Assembly (NCBI RefSeq): GCF_043290135.1
Contig: NC_134710.1
Location: 9,907,821-9,971,820 of the forward strand
Direction of reading: 5' to 3'
Length of the DNA stretch: 64,000 nucleotides
DNA from: Rhipicephalus microplus
Taxonomy: Eukaryota; Arthropoda; Arachnida; Ixodida; Ixodidae
Shown: positions 45,150-55,589 of the stretch, in pieces
How positions within the stretch are numbered: the stretch's first letter is position 1
Layout: each line of letters starts with the position of its first letter
The notes under the pieces: generated by a model
The model's input: the letters and a program-made list of their open reading frames with translations, nothing else
The model's database searches: none
Told to the model about the DNA's origin: nothing
Program-made: the position numbers and the translations under genes

Positions 45150-48100
45150 TTATTTGGTCCTGAGAAGACGAGAATGCCCCCATCGGGGGGTACCGTCTGG
45201 GGGCCCCACCTTCGATGGCACCGGGAGGTTAAAGCTCTCGGTGACTTCGCGGCCTCTCTGGACAGCCCTTAGCTGCTGGTCCTTTGCGGAGGTGGTGATA
45301 AGCTGGAGCCAGTCTTCCTCAGTGGAGGGAGACCCTGAGCCCCCGTGCAACGTACAAAGGGAGCTGCTTGGTGCGAATGCAGAAGGGAAAGGTGCGCGCA
45401 CGGCAAATGGAGATGGCGATGAATGAATGAAGAGAAACACACGAAAAAGAGCCCGAGTAACTAGAAATGTAACTTAGAAGTGTGGCAGATTGGGCTAATT
45501 GGTATGGTCATACCCCGTGCAAGTCGTGTTTGTACGTGTTTGTTTGTAACATTCGCAGGGTGATTACCTGTGGTCTGTTTAGGTGTGGGCGTGGAAGCGG
45601 AAACTTCCTACGCCCTAGCTGATAGTGCTTACACACCTCGTTGAAAGTGAGAAGAGGGTCCCTTTGCCACTGCCGTCCCTCAGCCTCCGAGTGCGCACTT
45701 CCGGCGCGGTGTGTGAGACCTCGCGCCTGGGAGTGTGCAAGTTCGTTGGCGTTCTGGATGGTTTCGTGACCATCACTGCCCACATGACCAGGGAACCAAA
45801 TTATATGTTTTTTGCCTGTCCAAGATGCAGCAGAGAAAACGCGAGCGGCTTCTTTGCAGACCGAGTCTTTCATGAATGTTCTAGTGGCGGCTCGCGAGTC
45901 CGTGTAAATAATAGAACGGTTCCTTCTGGCCATGGCGATGGCCACTGCCACCTGTTCGGCTTTGTCGGCATCCGAATTTTTGAACGTAAGTGATGTCAGC
46001 AGCTCTCCCCGTAACAACGTAGCTGCCGAAACTAAGTGATTGGAAGCTGCGTATTGCGCTGCGTCAACGAAGGCGACATTGTCCTTAATAGTAGCCGCTG
46101 TTCGAAGAAGGGCTCTGGCCCTTGCTTTGCGTCTGCCGCAGTTGTATTGGGGGTGCGTGTTTCTAGGTACCTGAGATACAGTATACATTTCCCTGACTTT
46201 GACAGGGAGCGCGCACTCCCTCTGTCTGGCGATGGGAGACCGTATACCAATATGCGCTAGTAACTGTCTGCCAGCCTCCGTGGAAGCCAGTCTTGCAACT
46301 TGGGCCACCTGTTGTGCTTCTACTATTTCTCTAAACGTGTTGTGGACACCCAGCGCCAATAGATGTTCTGTACTGGTGCTCTGTGGGAGACCTAGTACCT
46401 TTTTTATGTTCTTGCGAATTTATTTATTCTAATCGGGCTTCATTCCTCCTGCTCCACGTGTGGGCCAGGACGATGTAGTATGTGGCTCATTAGGAAGGCG
46501 TGAAAGAGTCTACGAAGGTTCTCCTCGGATAGCCCCCTTCGTTTGTTGGCCACCCTCGTTATTAATTTTGTCATGGAATCGGCTTTGGCTGCGATGCGTT
46601 CTAACGTGTAGGCGTTACTGCCATCCTCCTCCAGGAACATACCGAGGATTCTTTCTTTACGATCGCACTAATAGAGCCGTTCGTTGTGGTGATCAAGATA
46701 TTTGGGCAACTTTCTTTCTTTGCACCGATTGTTGGCCGGTAAAGGAGCAGTTCCGATTAATTAGCCGACCAGCAGAGTCCTGTCTTGTGAAGAAAATCTT
46801 CGACAACCCTGATCGCTGTTTGTAATCGCTCTTCAATTTGCCCATCACTACCTCCCTCGCACCAGACGGTGATGTCGTCGGCGTAGAAGGCGTGACCGAG
46901 ACTTTCAATCTCGGGCAGACTGTGCGAAAGTGCTCTCAGCGATACGTTAAATAGAAATCGGGATAGCACTGCCCCTTGTGGAGTGCCTCTGGGTCCAAGA
47001 TCAGACGTCTTCGAGCCGAGAGATCCTAGGCGAATGATAGCTTTTCTATTTATAAGAAATGAGCTGATGTAGTTGTAAAAATGTTCTCCTAGACCCGCTT
47101 CTTTAATGGAATAAAGTATGTGATAGTATTTGACCTTGTCGAAGGTCTTTTCCAGGTCAAGTGCCAGAACAGCTCTGGTGTCTCTGGAGACCCTGCCAAT
47201 GATCATCTTGCGTTGACATGGACGGCCTGAATCCAATTACATTAAATGGAAAGAGATTCCTTTCCTCGGCAAATTGAGTGGCCCGCTTGAGGATAACGTG
47301 CTCAGCAACCTTCCTCACGCATGAAGTGAGAGATATCGGCCGGAGCGAGCCAAGCTCCAGGGGCTTCCCCGGCTTCGGAATGAGGATGACGGTCGCGTCG
47401 CGCCACTCTATCGGAACCTCGCCGGTCTCCCACACGTGATTTTATTCGTTAGAAGCTCGATATCCTCGTCAGGTAAATTCTTTAAGAGTTTGTTACTGAT
47501 CGCATTAAGACCCGGAGCTGATCTGCAGTTGAGCTCATATAGAACCTCTCGTACCTCTGCGCACGTGAAGGGGGAACCAAGAGGGTCCGCTCCGTTCTCT
47601 GGCAAAGCAGGAGGGTAGTCATTGTGTGAGGCGGGTTCTGTGCAAATATATCTCGAGGCGAGCTCATCGATAATTTGTGTCTCTGTCCGACCAGAGTTCT
47701 TTAGGTTGTGGATAAGTCTGTCAATTGTAAGTTGCTGATTGGCTTTGGATTGTTTATCTCCCAGTAGATGTTTGAGGAGGTTCCACTTCGTCCCATCGCT
47801 GTCGAGCTAGCGTTTTACTATGCTCATCTATCTGCCTATTAAGTTCAGCATTTTTTTTTTTTGCGTAAACGTCGGTTTAGTTTCTGCGTTTTCCATTGAG
47901 CCGGCAGTACGTTTTTAGCTTCCAGCAGGAGGGCTAATCGACTGTCCATGCGCTCTCTTTCTTTCTGTCTCCACTTCCTTTGTGGAAGCAGCAACGTCTT
48001 GTTTGAGGCGGGTGAATAATTTGTTTGACGAGTTGTATTTATTCTCGTGTTGCTTTCTGATATCTCTAAAAAAATCCCAGTTTGTGACGTGAAATTTTCT

Positions 48101-49062
48101 GAGCGGTGGTGACGAGATTCTTATCGCGAGGCTGGTAATGTAGTGATCGCTACTAAGATTCTCTTGTAAGTTAGTCCATACGGGTTCCTCTGCATTCCTA
48201 ACCATGGTCAAATCTGGTATGGTATCCCTGCTGACCGAATTGCCTATTCTGGTGGGGTATCGTGGATCGGTGACCAATGTGAGACCACAAGCTATGATCT
48301 GTGCTGCGAGGGCTTTGCCCTTTGCGGTATCCCAATATATCCCCAATCTTGATGATGTACGTTAAAGTCCCCTGCTATGATGAGCGTTCGATTACCGGCA
48401 ATTTTACACGCTTTGTGGAAAAGAGCACGAAACGTCTCTTTTCTGTCAGCTGCCCCGCCGCGGTGGTACAGTGGCTAAGGTACTCGGCTGCTGACCCGCA
48501 GGTCACGGGATCGAATCCCGGCTGCATTTCCGATGGAGGCGGAAATGTTGTAGGCCCGTGTGCTCAGATTTGGGTGCATGTTAAAGAACCCCAGGTGGTC
48601 GAAATTTCCGGAGCCCTCCACTACGGCGTCTCTCATAATCATATGGTGGTTTTGGGACATTAAACCCCACATACCAACCATACCATCTTTTCTGTCAGCT
48701 GCTGAGCTGTAAACGTTTATAATAAAAACGGATTGCTTAAGTTTAGCGGTCGGGAACATCTCGATCATGTGTTCAATTTTTAAGTCCGGCCTAACGTCAT
48801 GACGTAAATAGGCGAGATGCTTTGAGACGAGTGTCGCTACACCCCTCTTGCCCTCCTTGAAATATGCTTCAGCACGATAGTGACGAAGAGCGATTGCATC
48901 GGTGAGCGTTTCACGGAGGAGGATTACTGATGACCTTCCGGTAGCAGAGCTAAGATAGTGTTGCAGTACTGCCTTCCTTTTGTGGAAGCTGACGCAATTC
49001 CAGTGCCAGATTACTAGATTGCTTGCATTATCCATTTTACTGACTGGAAGGGGGTGTACCAA
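45150..49062 (-). pseudogene. LINE ORF2: APE endonuclease, reverse transcriptase, RNase H; broken
   Basis: Endonuclease: NLVIWHWNCVSFHKRKAVLQ at 49,020, then VILLRETL, KEGKRGVATLVSKHL, interrupted by Ruka at 48,454-48,685, then LIIAGDFNVHHQDW and LSSDHYITSLAIR. Reverse transcriptase: VPIEWRDATVILIPKPGKPL and SLRPISLTSCVRKVAEHV (47,430-47,300), motif A LALDLEKTFDKV, motif B RGTPQGAVLSRFLFNV, motif C HAFYADDITVW with both Asp present. RNase H (46,150-45,650): AFVDAAQYA, KAEQVAVAIAMA, IYTDSRAATRTF, WFPGHVGSDGHETIQNANEL. Then a C-terminal region ending VPSKVGPPDGTPRWGHSR at 45,150. At least four frameshifts or stops lie between the blocks. Catalytic residues are mostly preserved, suggesting fairly recent death. 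Confidence 0.85.
48454..48685 (+). mobile_element. Ruka SINE inside the LINE endonuclease, 17-bp target duplication
   Basis: TCTTTTCTGTCAGCTGC flanks it exactly at 48,437-48,453 and 48,686-48,702. The head has CGGTGGTACAGTGGCTAAGG (box A) and GGATCGAATCCC (box B). The body lacks about 9 bp after the head. Inserted opposite to the LINE, it splits the endonuclease after AADRKE. Confidence 0.95.
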
Positions 49063-50512
49063 GCAGTGCGTGCTGCCTGTCTGATTCTAAATTATGAAGC
49101 CTCGCGGTGTGCTCGGTCAGTTGGAGCCTGATAGGGGTAATTTCAGCAATAATGTCATTTCTCAGCTTTTCAAGCAGTATTTGGATGCCTGAGACGTTAA
49201 GCGTCTCCTCGTCCATGGGCTCAGGGCCTGCGTTTCGCGCCTCTGTTGACGGACGCTGTGGCTGCAGTAGAGTAGCTTGGTCGCGAGACGCACGCTCTCG
49301 CTGCTGCATTTCTTGCAAGATTGACTTAAATATCAGATAATTCCTGTCCAAGAGACGCATTCTCGCGCTCTAGTGATTGTATTTTGTCTCGCGTTTGCTG
49401 TGACAGTTGCCCTGGTTGCGCGGGGGCCTCACCTGTTCCGGCTACCTGGTCCGCCCAGGTAGGTTGCGAGTTGAAGTCACCCCGGGAACCCCGAGAGTGT
49501 TCCGTGGCGGCATTCCTGGGAGCAGCCGCAGCCGGTACGAGCGGCGATTTCCCGGTCTCCGGCGTTGCTCGTAGCGTTCTTCGTCTTGTGACCACCCTTG
49601 CTTCTTTTTCTACGTCGTCTTCTTACAACGTAGGGAACTTGGTATCTGTTTTTGCAGGTACGGTCACCGGTGAGATGAGCGTCTACGCATAACGCGCACT
49701 TCGGTTGCACACATTCGTGTCCGTTTGCGATTATTGAAGTCCCGCACTTTTCACACACTTCTTCAGTCGGTCTAGGGCAGACGTCGTGCATGTGGCCGAT
49801 TCGGCCGCAGTTACGGCAAGTGTCGATTTGCCTCTTGTACAGGGTACAACGTAGCATGTTGGGGCCGCAGTGAACATAGTTGGGTACTTTCATGGCGTTG
49901 AACAGTACAATCACGGTAGGGGTCTCTTTTATGCGCCTGACTCCGAGCACCATCGGGTTTCTGGGTGTGACAAACAGGCTTTGCAGCGCAGCTTCGGCTA
50001 GATCGGTGTCGATGCCTCTGACCACACCTCTGCGGGTGTTTCCCGGAGCTGTAATGTAAGCCGAGATAGAGTTCTCTTTATCTGCCAAGAATATTTTCGG
50101 CACTTTGCAGTATGCATTGGCATTGAATTCGGAGGGTGTGCTTATAACGAAGATATTCTGCATGGCGTTCGCACACACGATATCCTCCTCGGCTGCTGCT
50201 GTGGGCAGCCTCGCAGCCATTAATATGGCTTGCGTGACTTTTAACTGGCTGCATGTTCGCACGTCCAGCCCTTCCCCCGGGTGGACGACCACTCGAAAGT
50301 GCGATGTGGGCAGGCGCGGTAGCCTGGAGGCTTCGGCAACCTTTCTCAGCTGGCTGGCTTCAGCGGGGCCAACATGGGCTCCAGTTTGCCTAGCCGAGCG
50401 CGTCTCGTGCTTGAAGCGGGTTTTATCCGCTTTCTGTGGGCGGTAATCCAGCCGCTGGACTCGGCTTCCTCTTTGGGACTTTCTCTCCTTCTACCATAGC
50501 CTCATGAGACAT
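49050..50512 (-). pseudogene. LINE ORF1: gag-like protein with three Cys/His knuckles; broken
   Basis: Starts MSHEAMVEGEKVPKRKPSPA at 50,512. After a shift it reads VVVHPGEGLDVRTCSQLKVT, NTRRGVVRGIDTDLAEAALQ and GVRRIKETPTVIVLFNAMKV, then the knuckles CRNCGRIGHMHDVC (CX2CX4HX4C), CEKCGTSIIANGHEC and CALCVDAHLTGDRTC at about 49,800-49,650. A basic RRRRRKRSKGG patch follows, then after another shift DFNSQPTWADQVAGTGEAPA and a C-terminal QSLERENASLGQELSDI plus ITPIRLQLTEHTARLHNLES, coiled-coil candidates. It would bind the LINE RNA. At least three shifts. Confidence 0.8.
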
Positions 50513-50928
50513 GGCCTCCTCGGGGGTCGGCCGAACAAGCGACCGCGCGTTCCGCCTTTCCGTGCTGCGGCGCCCGATGCCGTGTATAAGCACAAATAGG
50601 CCTAACCCTTGGTGTCAGAGAAAAGGACCCACAAAGGAGGTTCCAGTGGACCTACCGTGGTTAATGGGGTATCCGGGTGTTCCTTGAAACTTCCCGGAGT
50701 TGCTCCAGTAGAAATTTCGGAGGAAAAGCACATCGAACTCAGTTGAACAACGTCGGTTGGTGGAGCCGATGCAGACGCGTCCGCAAGCCACTCCACCACC
50801 TAGCGTCGTTTCCACGACTGTGAGTTGAACATTAACTCAAGCATTTTGGACCTGACTGCGCGAAAGGTCGTGACTATTATAATTGACACGGTATTCTATT
50901 TTTACTGTTTGAGCTCTCTTGTTTCATT

Positions 50929-51324
50929 ATGGTTTATGAATATGCTAATTTTGTAATTCAGGGTTTGAATAGAGGCCCTTCCAAGCTGCCGAAAACATAC
51001 AACCTGTCCTGTCACCTTTGCCAAAAGGGTTCTGGGCACAGTATGCCAGAAAATGTTGATATGTATTGTGGGGGAAGGCTGTTAATGGTGAGACTGAGTT
51101 TAAAATCAATGGTGAAAGCCTCATTCAGTGTGGGAGTATATAATGCCGCAGCAGCACTTACATCAGTTGGCAATAAGAAACTGACGGCGAGTCTAGCTTT
51201 CATCGATAATAATGAAACTACAACTAACACTGTTTGCCTTGACACAAACAACAAAAAAACTATGCGAAAAGCCAAAATAGGTCAGGCCTCTTTGTTTCCG
51301 GTCAATAAAAGCAGATTCGATTGA
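50929..51324 (+). pseudogene. Unassigned 131-codon frame, possibly a transposase C-terminus
   Basis: An uninterrupted frame with a CHLCQKGSGHS segment and VKASFSVGVYNAAAALTSVG, weakly reminiscent of the C-terminal region of Mutator-like transposases, which have a similar xVGVxxAVxxFNxGN stretch. Codon use is AT-rich compared with its flanks. It begins about 110 bp outside the LINE's target duplication. I do not consider the family assignment secure. Confidence 0.25.
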
Positions 51325-51330
51325 ACGTAA

Positions 51331-52268
51331 TCATGTGGTAAAGAGAAAAATAAACACTGTGCAACTGTGCAATAAAAAAAAACTCACTGGGTTTCTTATG
51401 CATTCACCCAAGGCGACCTGAAGGGGACAGCCCTTCAGCTTCAGGCTTTTTGTTGTTCAGTCAATGTATTAGTCCTCCGCCCCCCCCCCCCCCCCCCGCA
51501 TGTTTTCTGCACCTAAAGTGGCTTCGCACTGCTTCTATGACGGGAGGCATTCCAAACTTTCAGCGCCTCACCTGGTCTGCTCGGCCTCCGTGATTGGTGG
51601 GCCGATCACAGAGCAGTGCAAAGTGACGATGTCCTGTGATGATGTAATCATGGGACCGTCATGAGTAGCTTAGACGATCTAGTCATCCGTGATGTCACGA
51701 TGACGTCCTATGGTGACGCCATCACGCGAGGATTTTCGCATCACTATTGTTTACGTTCCCGCCGCGGGACGCCAAAGCCACCGACGGTCAATTTTTGTTT
51801 TAGATGCCTCATAAAACGTGAAACTTGACTGTGTCCCGCATAGGCGGCGTCGGGTGATCGAAAAAATCATCACGTGATGACATATATGACGTCAGGCATC
51901 CCCCGACATTGTGACGTTATTACAATGTCACGCTACTTCACGTGATCACGTCATCGCATCACATCTGAGCTTGGCCAAATGTGGTCTGATCATGGAGGCA
52001 ATGCAAAACCAGTTTTTTTTTTTCTATTTTGGAGTCAGTGCAAACCTTGTTAGGTGCAGCAAGATTTCAAAGGGTGGTGTGAACGCCTTAATAAATTAGC
52101 CTAGTTAATTACATGGTGTGCTTCAGGTCTAAAATCCCAGCCCCGTAATCGCAAAGAGTGAGGACACAGGCATCTTACCACAGGTCCAACCTAACTGATG
52201 CATCACAAAAATTGAAGCCATGAAGTAGTACCAAGCAATGGACGAATAATTGGGGGGGGGGGGGGGGG
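51331..52268. other. No recognisable gene; poly-C and poly-G tracts
   Basis: C run at about 51,480-51,497 and G run at about 52,252-52,268, the latter against the Ruka fragment. Several GTGATGACGTCA-like words at 51,640-51,960 look like a decayed repeat. Confidence 0.35.
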
Positions 52269-52351
52269 TTGACGTCCCAAAACCACCAAATGGTTATGAG
52301 AGACGCCGTAGTGGAGAGCGCCGAAAATTTCGGCCACGTGAGGTTCTTTAA
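52269..52351 (-). mobile_element. Ruka SINE, split copy, 3' half
   Basis: TTGACGTCCCAAAACCACCA to GAGGTTCTTTAA is the reversed 3' half of Ruka. It stops at TTAA, where the piggyBac-like element starts. The 5' half resumes at 53,933. Confidence 0.85.
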
Positions 52352-52659
52352 CTCTTTCGCTACCGCGGGAAAAAGGGCCGTCTTTACTAGGTGTAAAAAC
52401 AATTTTTGTGGTTACATAATAATGCTTTATTTACAATATTTGGTACCAAACTGTAGCTAAAAGAATGGTCTGTCCAATAACATAAGTGTAGCATATTTAT
52501 TATACGCATAAAGCAAAAAAAAATGTTTAGAAGGAAATGTTCCTGCAGTGATTGCCAAGTTAACACTTTAAAGAGAAGAACTTTAAAAATAATGAGGTTA
52601 AAAATAATTCAAGATAAACAATTTGTAGCTTCTTATGTTGCAAAAAGGGTATACAAGTT

Positions 52660-53330
52660 TCAAGAAATATTGTCAAAAACTTTTCTTTCCACAAAAACGA
52701 AAGTTAGTGGGGGTCCTGCCCTAGATGGGTTATCCTGTGCAGCTTGTCATCGCAGACGGGGTCGATCTGCTCCGGGTCCGTGGACAATTAGAAAGACAAG
52801 GAACGAACAAAAACGGCCTCTGTGCATAATATTCAAAGAAATCAGGCTTGAAAATGATTCTGACGTGTTCCAGTAGAGATGAGGGTGAGGTAACTCAGTA
52901 ATTTCGAAGTAAATGAGGCTTACAATGCACTTCATCGGGAGTGAAGTTGCTCCACGAACTGCCCCTTTCCGCTTATGTCTGCGTCTCTAAAGCATGTGTC
53001 CACGCGTATTTGTTGGTGTAGTCGGAGATCATGCTGGTCAGCTGTGCAGTGAAGAACAGCTCGATGAAATCAACGGCCCAGAACAAGGGCCGTGAGTTAT
53101 TCTGGAGTGCGCCTCCGACCCCCGGGGTTTCGTCTCGAAAGACACTGCCACACGCTTGACAGATGCCGGCCAGGAATTACGTTCGTAGAACGTTGAGACC
53201 CCCAAAACGAGTAAAATTGCTGGGAGTGCACACTCCGCCGCCTGGTACTACTAATTAGACAACAAAAATGTGCACCACACATAAAGCCGACCCTCACTCG
53301 CTGAATTTTGCGGCCGGACTTGACGCGTTC
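52660..53330 (-). pseudogene. piggyBac-type transposase fragment, broken
   Basis: Minus-strand frame with NSRPLFWAVDFIELFFTAQL, TSMISDYTNKYAWTHALETQ, a stop, then SSWSNFTPDEV (53,096-52,920). This matches the FFxLFFTxxLxxxIxxxTNxYA start of the piggyBac transposase domain. An acidic-rich stretch upstream (SGDVDTSNFSPE) fits the usual N-terminus. The catalytic core is not recognisable, so the element is internally deleted. This is the cut-and-paste DDE-type family that targets TTAA. Confidence 0.7.
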
Positions 53331-53594
53331 TCGGGGCTGAAATTCGATGTGTCAACATCTCCAGAATCGGCGCTGCTGATTCCATCCTCAAAGTCTGCTG
53401 TTGGTGCGCTCGATTCGCGAGAAACGCGTCGTCTTTTAGGGCCTTTCGCACGGAAAAACTACACCATTATAGGGGTGCGCAGACGCAGCTACCTGAAATT
53501 GTTTGAGGCGAGGGAGAAAAGCAAAGAACAGCCAAAACAGCGTGGATCTCGTTTTTGCGTTTCCCCCCTTCTTGCATATAAGGGCTTAGTTGCC

Positions 53595-53831
53595 GCCCCG
53601 CCGCGGTGGTCTAGTGGCTAAGGTACTCGGCTGCTGACCCGCAGGGCGCGGGTTTGAATCCCGGCTGCGCCGGCTGCATTTCCGATGGAGGCGGAAATGT
53701 TGTAGGCCCGTGTGCTCAGATTTCGGTGCACGTTAAAGAACCCCAGGTGGTCAAAATTTCCGGAGCCCTCCACTACGGCGTCTCTCATAATCATATGGTG
53801 GTTTTGGGACGTTAAACCCTACATATCAATC
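53595..53831 (+). mobile_element. Ruka SINE, full length, 15-bp target duplication
   Basis: AAGGGCTTAGTTGCC flanks it at 53,580-53,594 and 53,832-53,846. Complete head, body and 3' end. Nested inside the piggyBac-like element. Confidence 0.95.
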
Positions 53832-53932
53832 AAGGGCTTAGTTGCCCGCAAACTCTGCGAGCGCGCGAGAATTTAAACTTGAAAATGCATCGTTCACATT
53901 GAACGACTTAAATAGGCGTGGTAGCGAGAGAG

Positions 53933-54052
53933 CTAACGTGCACCTAATCTAAGCACACGGGCCTCAAGCATTTTCGCCTCCATCGGCCGGGATTCGATCC
54001 CGCGACCTGTGGGTCAGCAGCCGAGTGTCCTAACCACTAGACCACCGTGGTG
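53933..54052 (-). mobile_element. Ruka SINE, split copy, 5' half
   Basis: CTAACGTGCACC through GGGATTCGATCCCGCGACCT (box B) to CCTAACCACTAGACCACCGT (box A). It has a deletion of about 16 bp relative to other copies. Continuation of 52,269-52,351. Confidence 0.85.
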
Positions 54053-55346
54053 GGAAATGAAGGAAACGTCCGGTGACTTCCGCGTATTATCACATTCAAG
54101 AACCGAGGAAGTATGTCCACCGCTTTTCTTATTCAGCATGTTCAATGATGATTAAGGTTATTTACGACGGACAACACAGTCTAGTATGCGTGAATGAAAG
54201 TCAGAGTGGTCAGACGTAGTGTTTCTTCACAACAGCAACTTCTTACGGCATTCGAAACCGCTCACGGCGCGCGATGAAAGCGCGCGAGAGCGGGAAAGCG
54301 TCGTCTGCTCTGCCCGCCCGGCGCTCCGCTCTCCCATAATGCCTCAGTGCCAATCCACCAGGGGAAGGCGCGGCGTTGCGATTTCCAGAGAAGTGCATTG
54401 CGCCATTTCGCTGCAATTTCATATTCCTGCGCCTTGGTGCGTGCATTGGGAGTTCAGCGCCCGCCAACTGCACCGAGGTTCACCTGTTCGCTCGGCGTTG
54501 GCCACGGCCTATAATCTATTCTTGGTCGCAAAAACACAGCTAGACCCTTTTCATATTAGCGCCTATGCAATTCCAGCGATGCGCTTCTCGCCATTATATT
54601 CAACCTAACCAAAGTATCTCCTCTGCCGCGTGTGTATGCCGTTCTTTCATATTTGCGATAACATGTAGAAAGGTTGTCTTTTTTCCTGCCCGAGTCGCTC
54701 CGCACACCGTTATACAACCACTTGAGGCCAAGGGACAAGTGCTGTAAATGGCGTCATCACGCAAATGAAGATTTAGCAGTGCATAATTTCTTCATCGCGC
54801 TGTGCAACGTATGCCTACCGCAGAGCTGAGCCACGGCCGGACGCGACTCACTCCTCCGCTCTGCCCTTACTGCCGCAGCTCTCTGGTGGCGCGCTATCAG
54901 CTCACTGTTTCGCCTCCGTAACTCGCGTGTACAGATGCGCCTCGGCAGGTTACATGCCAGGAACATCTGCGTAACCTCAGCCGCCGGACACAATGTATCT
55001 TATTTTAAGCTCATCTTGAGCGCCAGCAGTCAACGTCGCAATATCATATGATGTGAGTGGAATGGCTTAGAGCCTCTGGAAGACATAAACTTGCAGCAGA
55101 CGACGCTTAAAAAGAATGAAATGTGCAGATCCACCCAGCAATCTCAGTTATCACATGTCGTTACTTATGCGATAGGGTTATTTATTCAAGCACGCGCACG
55201 TCAAGTTACAGGGCAGCAGTGATTTGAAGCCACAGCAAAACGCAAGTGAATGAGCAACATGCATTTTCTGATAGATTCAAAGTGCACTTTGGTGCTGCCA
55301 ACTTCCAGGTTACAGGGGGGCAAGTGCTGCGCCATGCTGCGCATAA
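54053..55346. other. No recognisable gene
   Basis: Open frames near 54,219-54,608 are in GC-rich sequence on both strands. No domain signature. Confidence 0.35.
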
Positions 55347-55583
55347 AACCCGCCGCAGTGGTCTAGTGGCTAAGGTACTCGGCTGCTGACCCGCAGGTCG
55401 CGGATTCGAATCCCGGCTGCGGCGGCTGCATTTCCGATAGAAGCGAAAATGTTGTAGGCCCGTCTGCTCAGATTTGGGTGCACATTAAAGAATCCCAGGT
55501 GGTCGAAATTTCCGGAGCCCTCCACTACGGCGTCTCTCGTAATCATATGGTGGTTTTGGGACGTTAAACCCCACATATCATCG
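55347..55583 (+). mobile_element. Ruka SINE, full length
   Basis: CGCAGTGGTCTAGTGGCTAA (box A), GGATTCGAATCCCGG (box B) and the complete body to CGTTAAACCCCACATATCAT. No clear target duplication. Confidence 0.9.
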
Positions 55584-55589
55584 AAGTTA

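Larger units (their letters stand above)
45130..50806 (-). mobile_element. Full-length RNase H-bearing LINE with 12-bp target duplication
   Basis: CGTTTCCACGAC occurs at 45,118-45,129 and 50,807-50,818, directly outside the element. On the minus strand the order is 5' UTR (50,806-50,513), ORF1 (from 50,512), ORF2 (from about 49,035), 3' UTR with AATAAAG and a GACT tail at 45,130-45,142. The span is 5,677 bp, or about 5.43 kb without the nested Ruka and its duplicated target. Domain order (CCHC ORF1; APE, RT, RNase H in ORF2) places it in the I superfamily. Confidence 0.9.
52352..53932 (-). mobile_element. piggyBac-like element inserted in a Ruka
   Basis: Termini CTCTTTCGCTACC and GGTAGCGAGAGAG (13 bp, one mismatch) are flanked by TTAA (52,348-52,351) and CTAA (53,933-53,936, apparently a mutated TTAA). 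The Ruka sequence is continuous across the element. It carries a broken piggyBac-type transposase and a younger Ruka (53,595-53,831). Confidence 0.8.
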
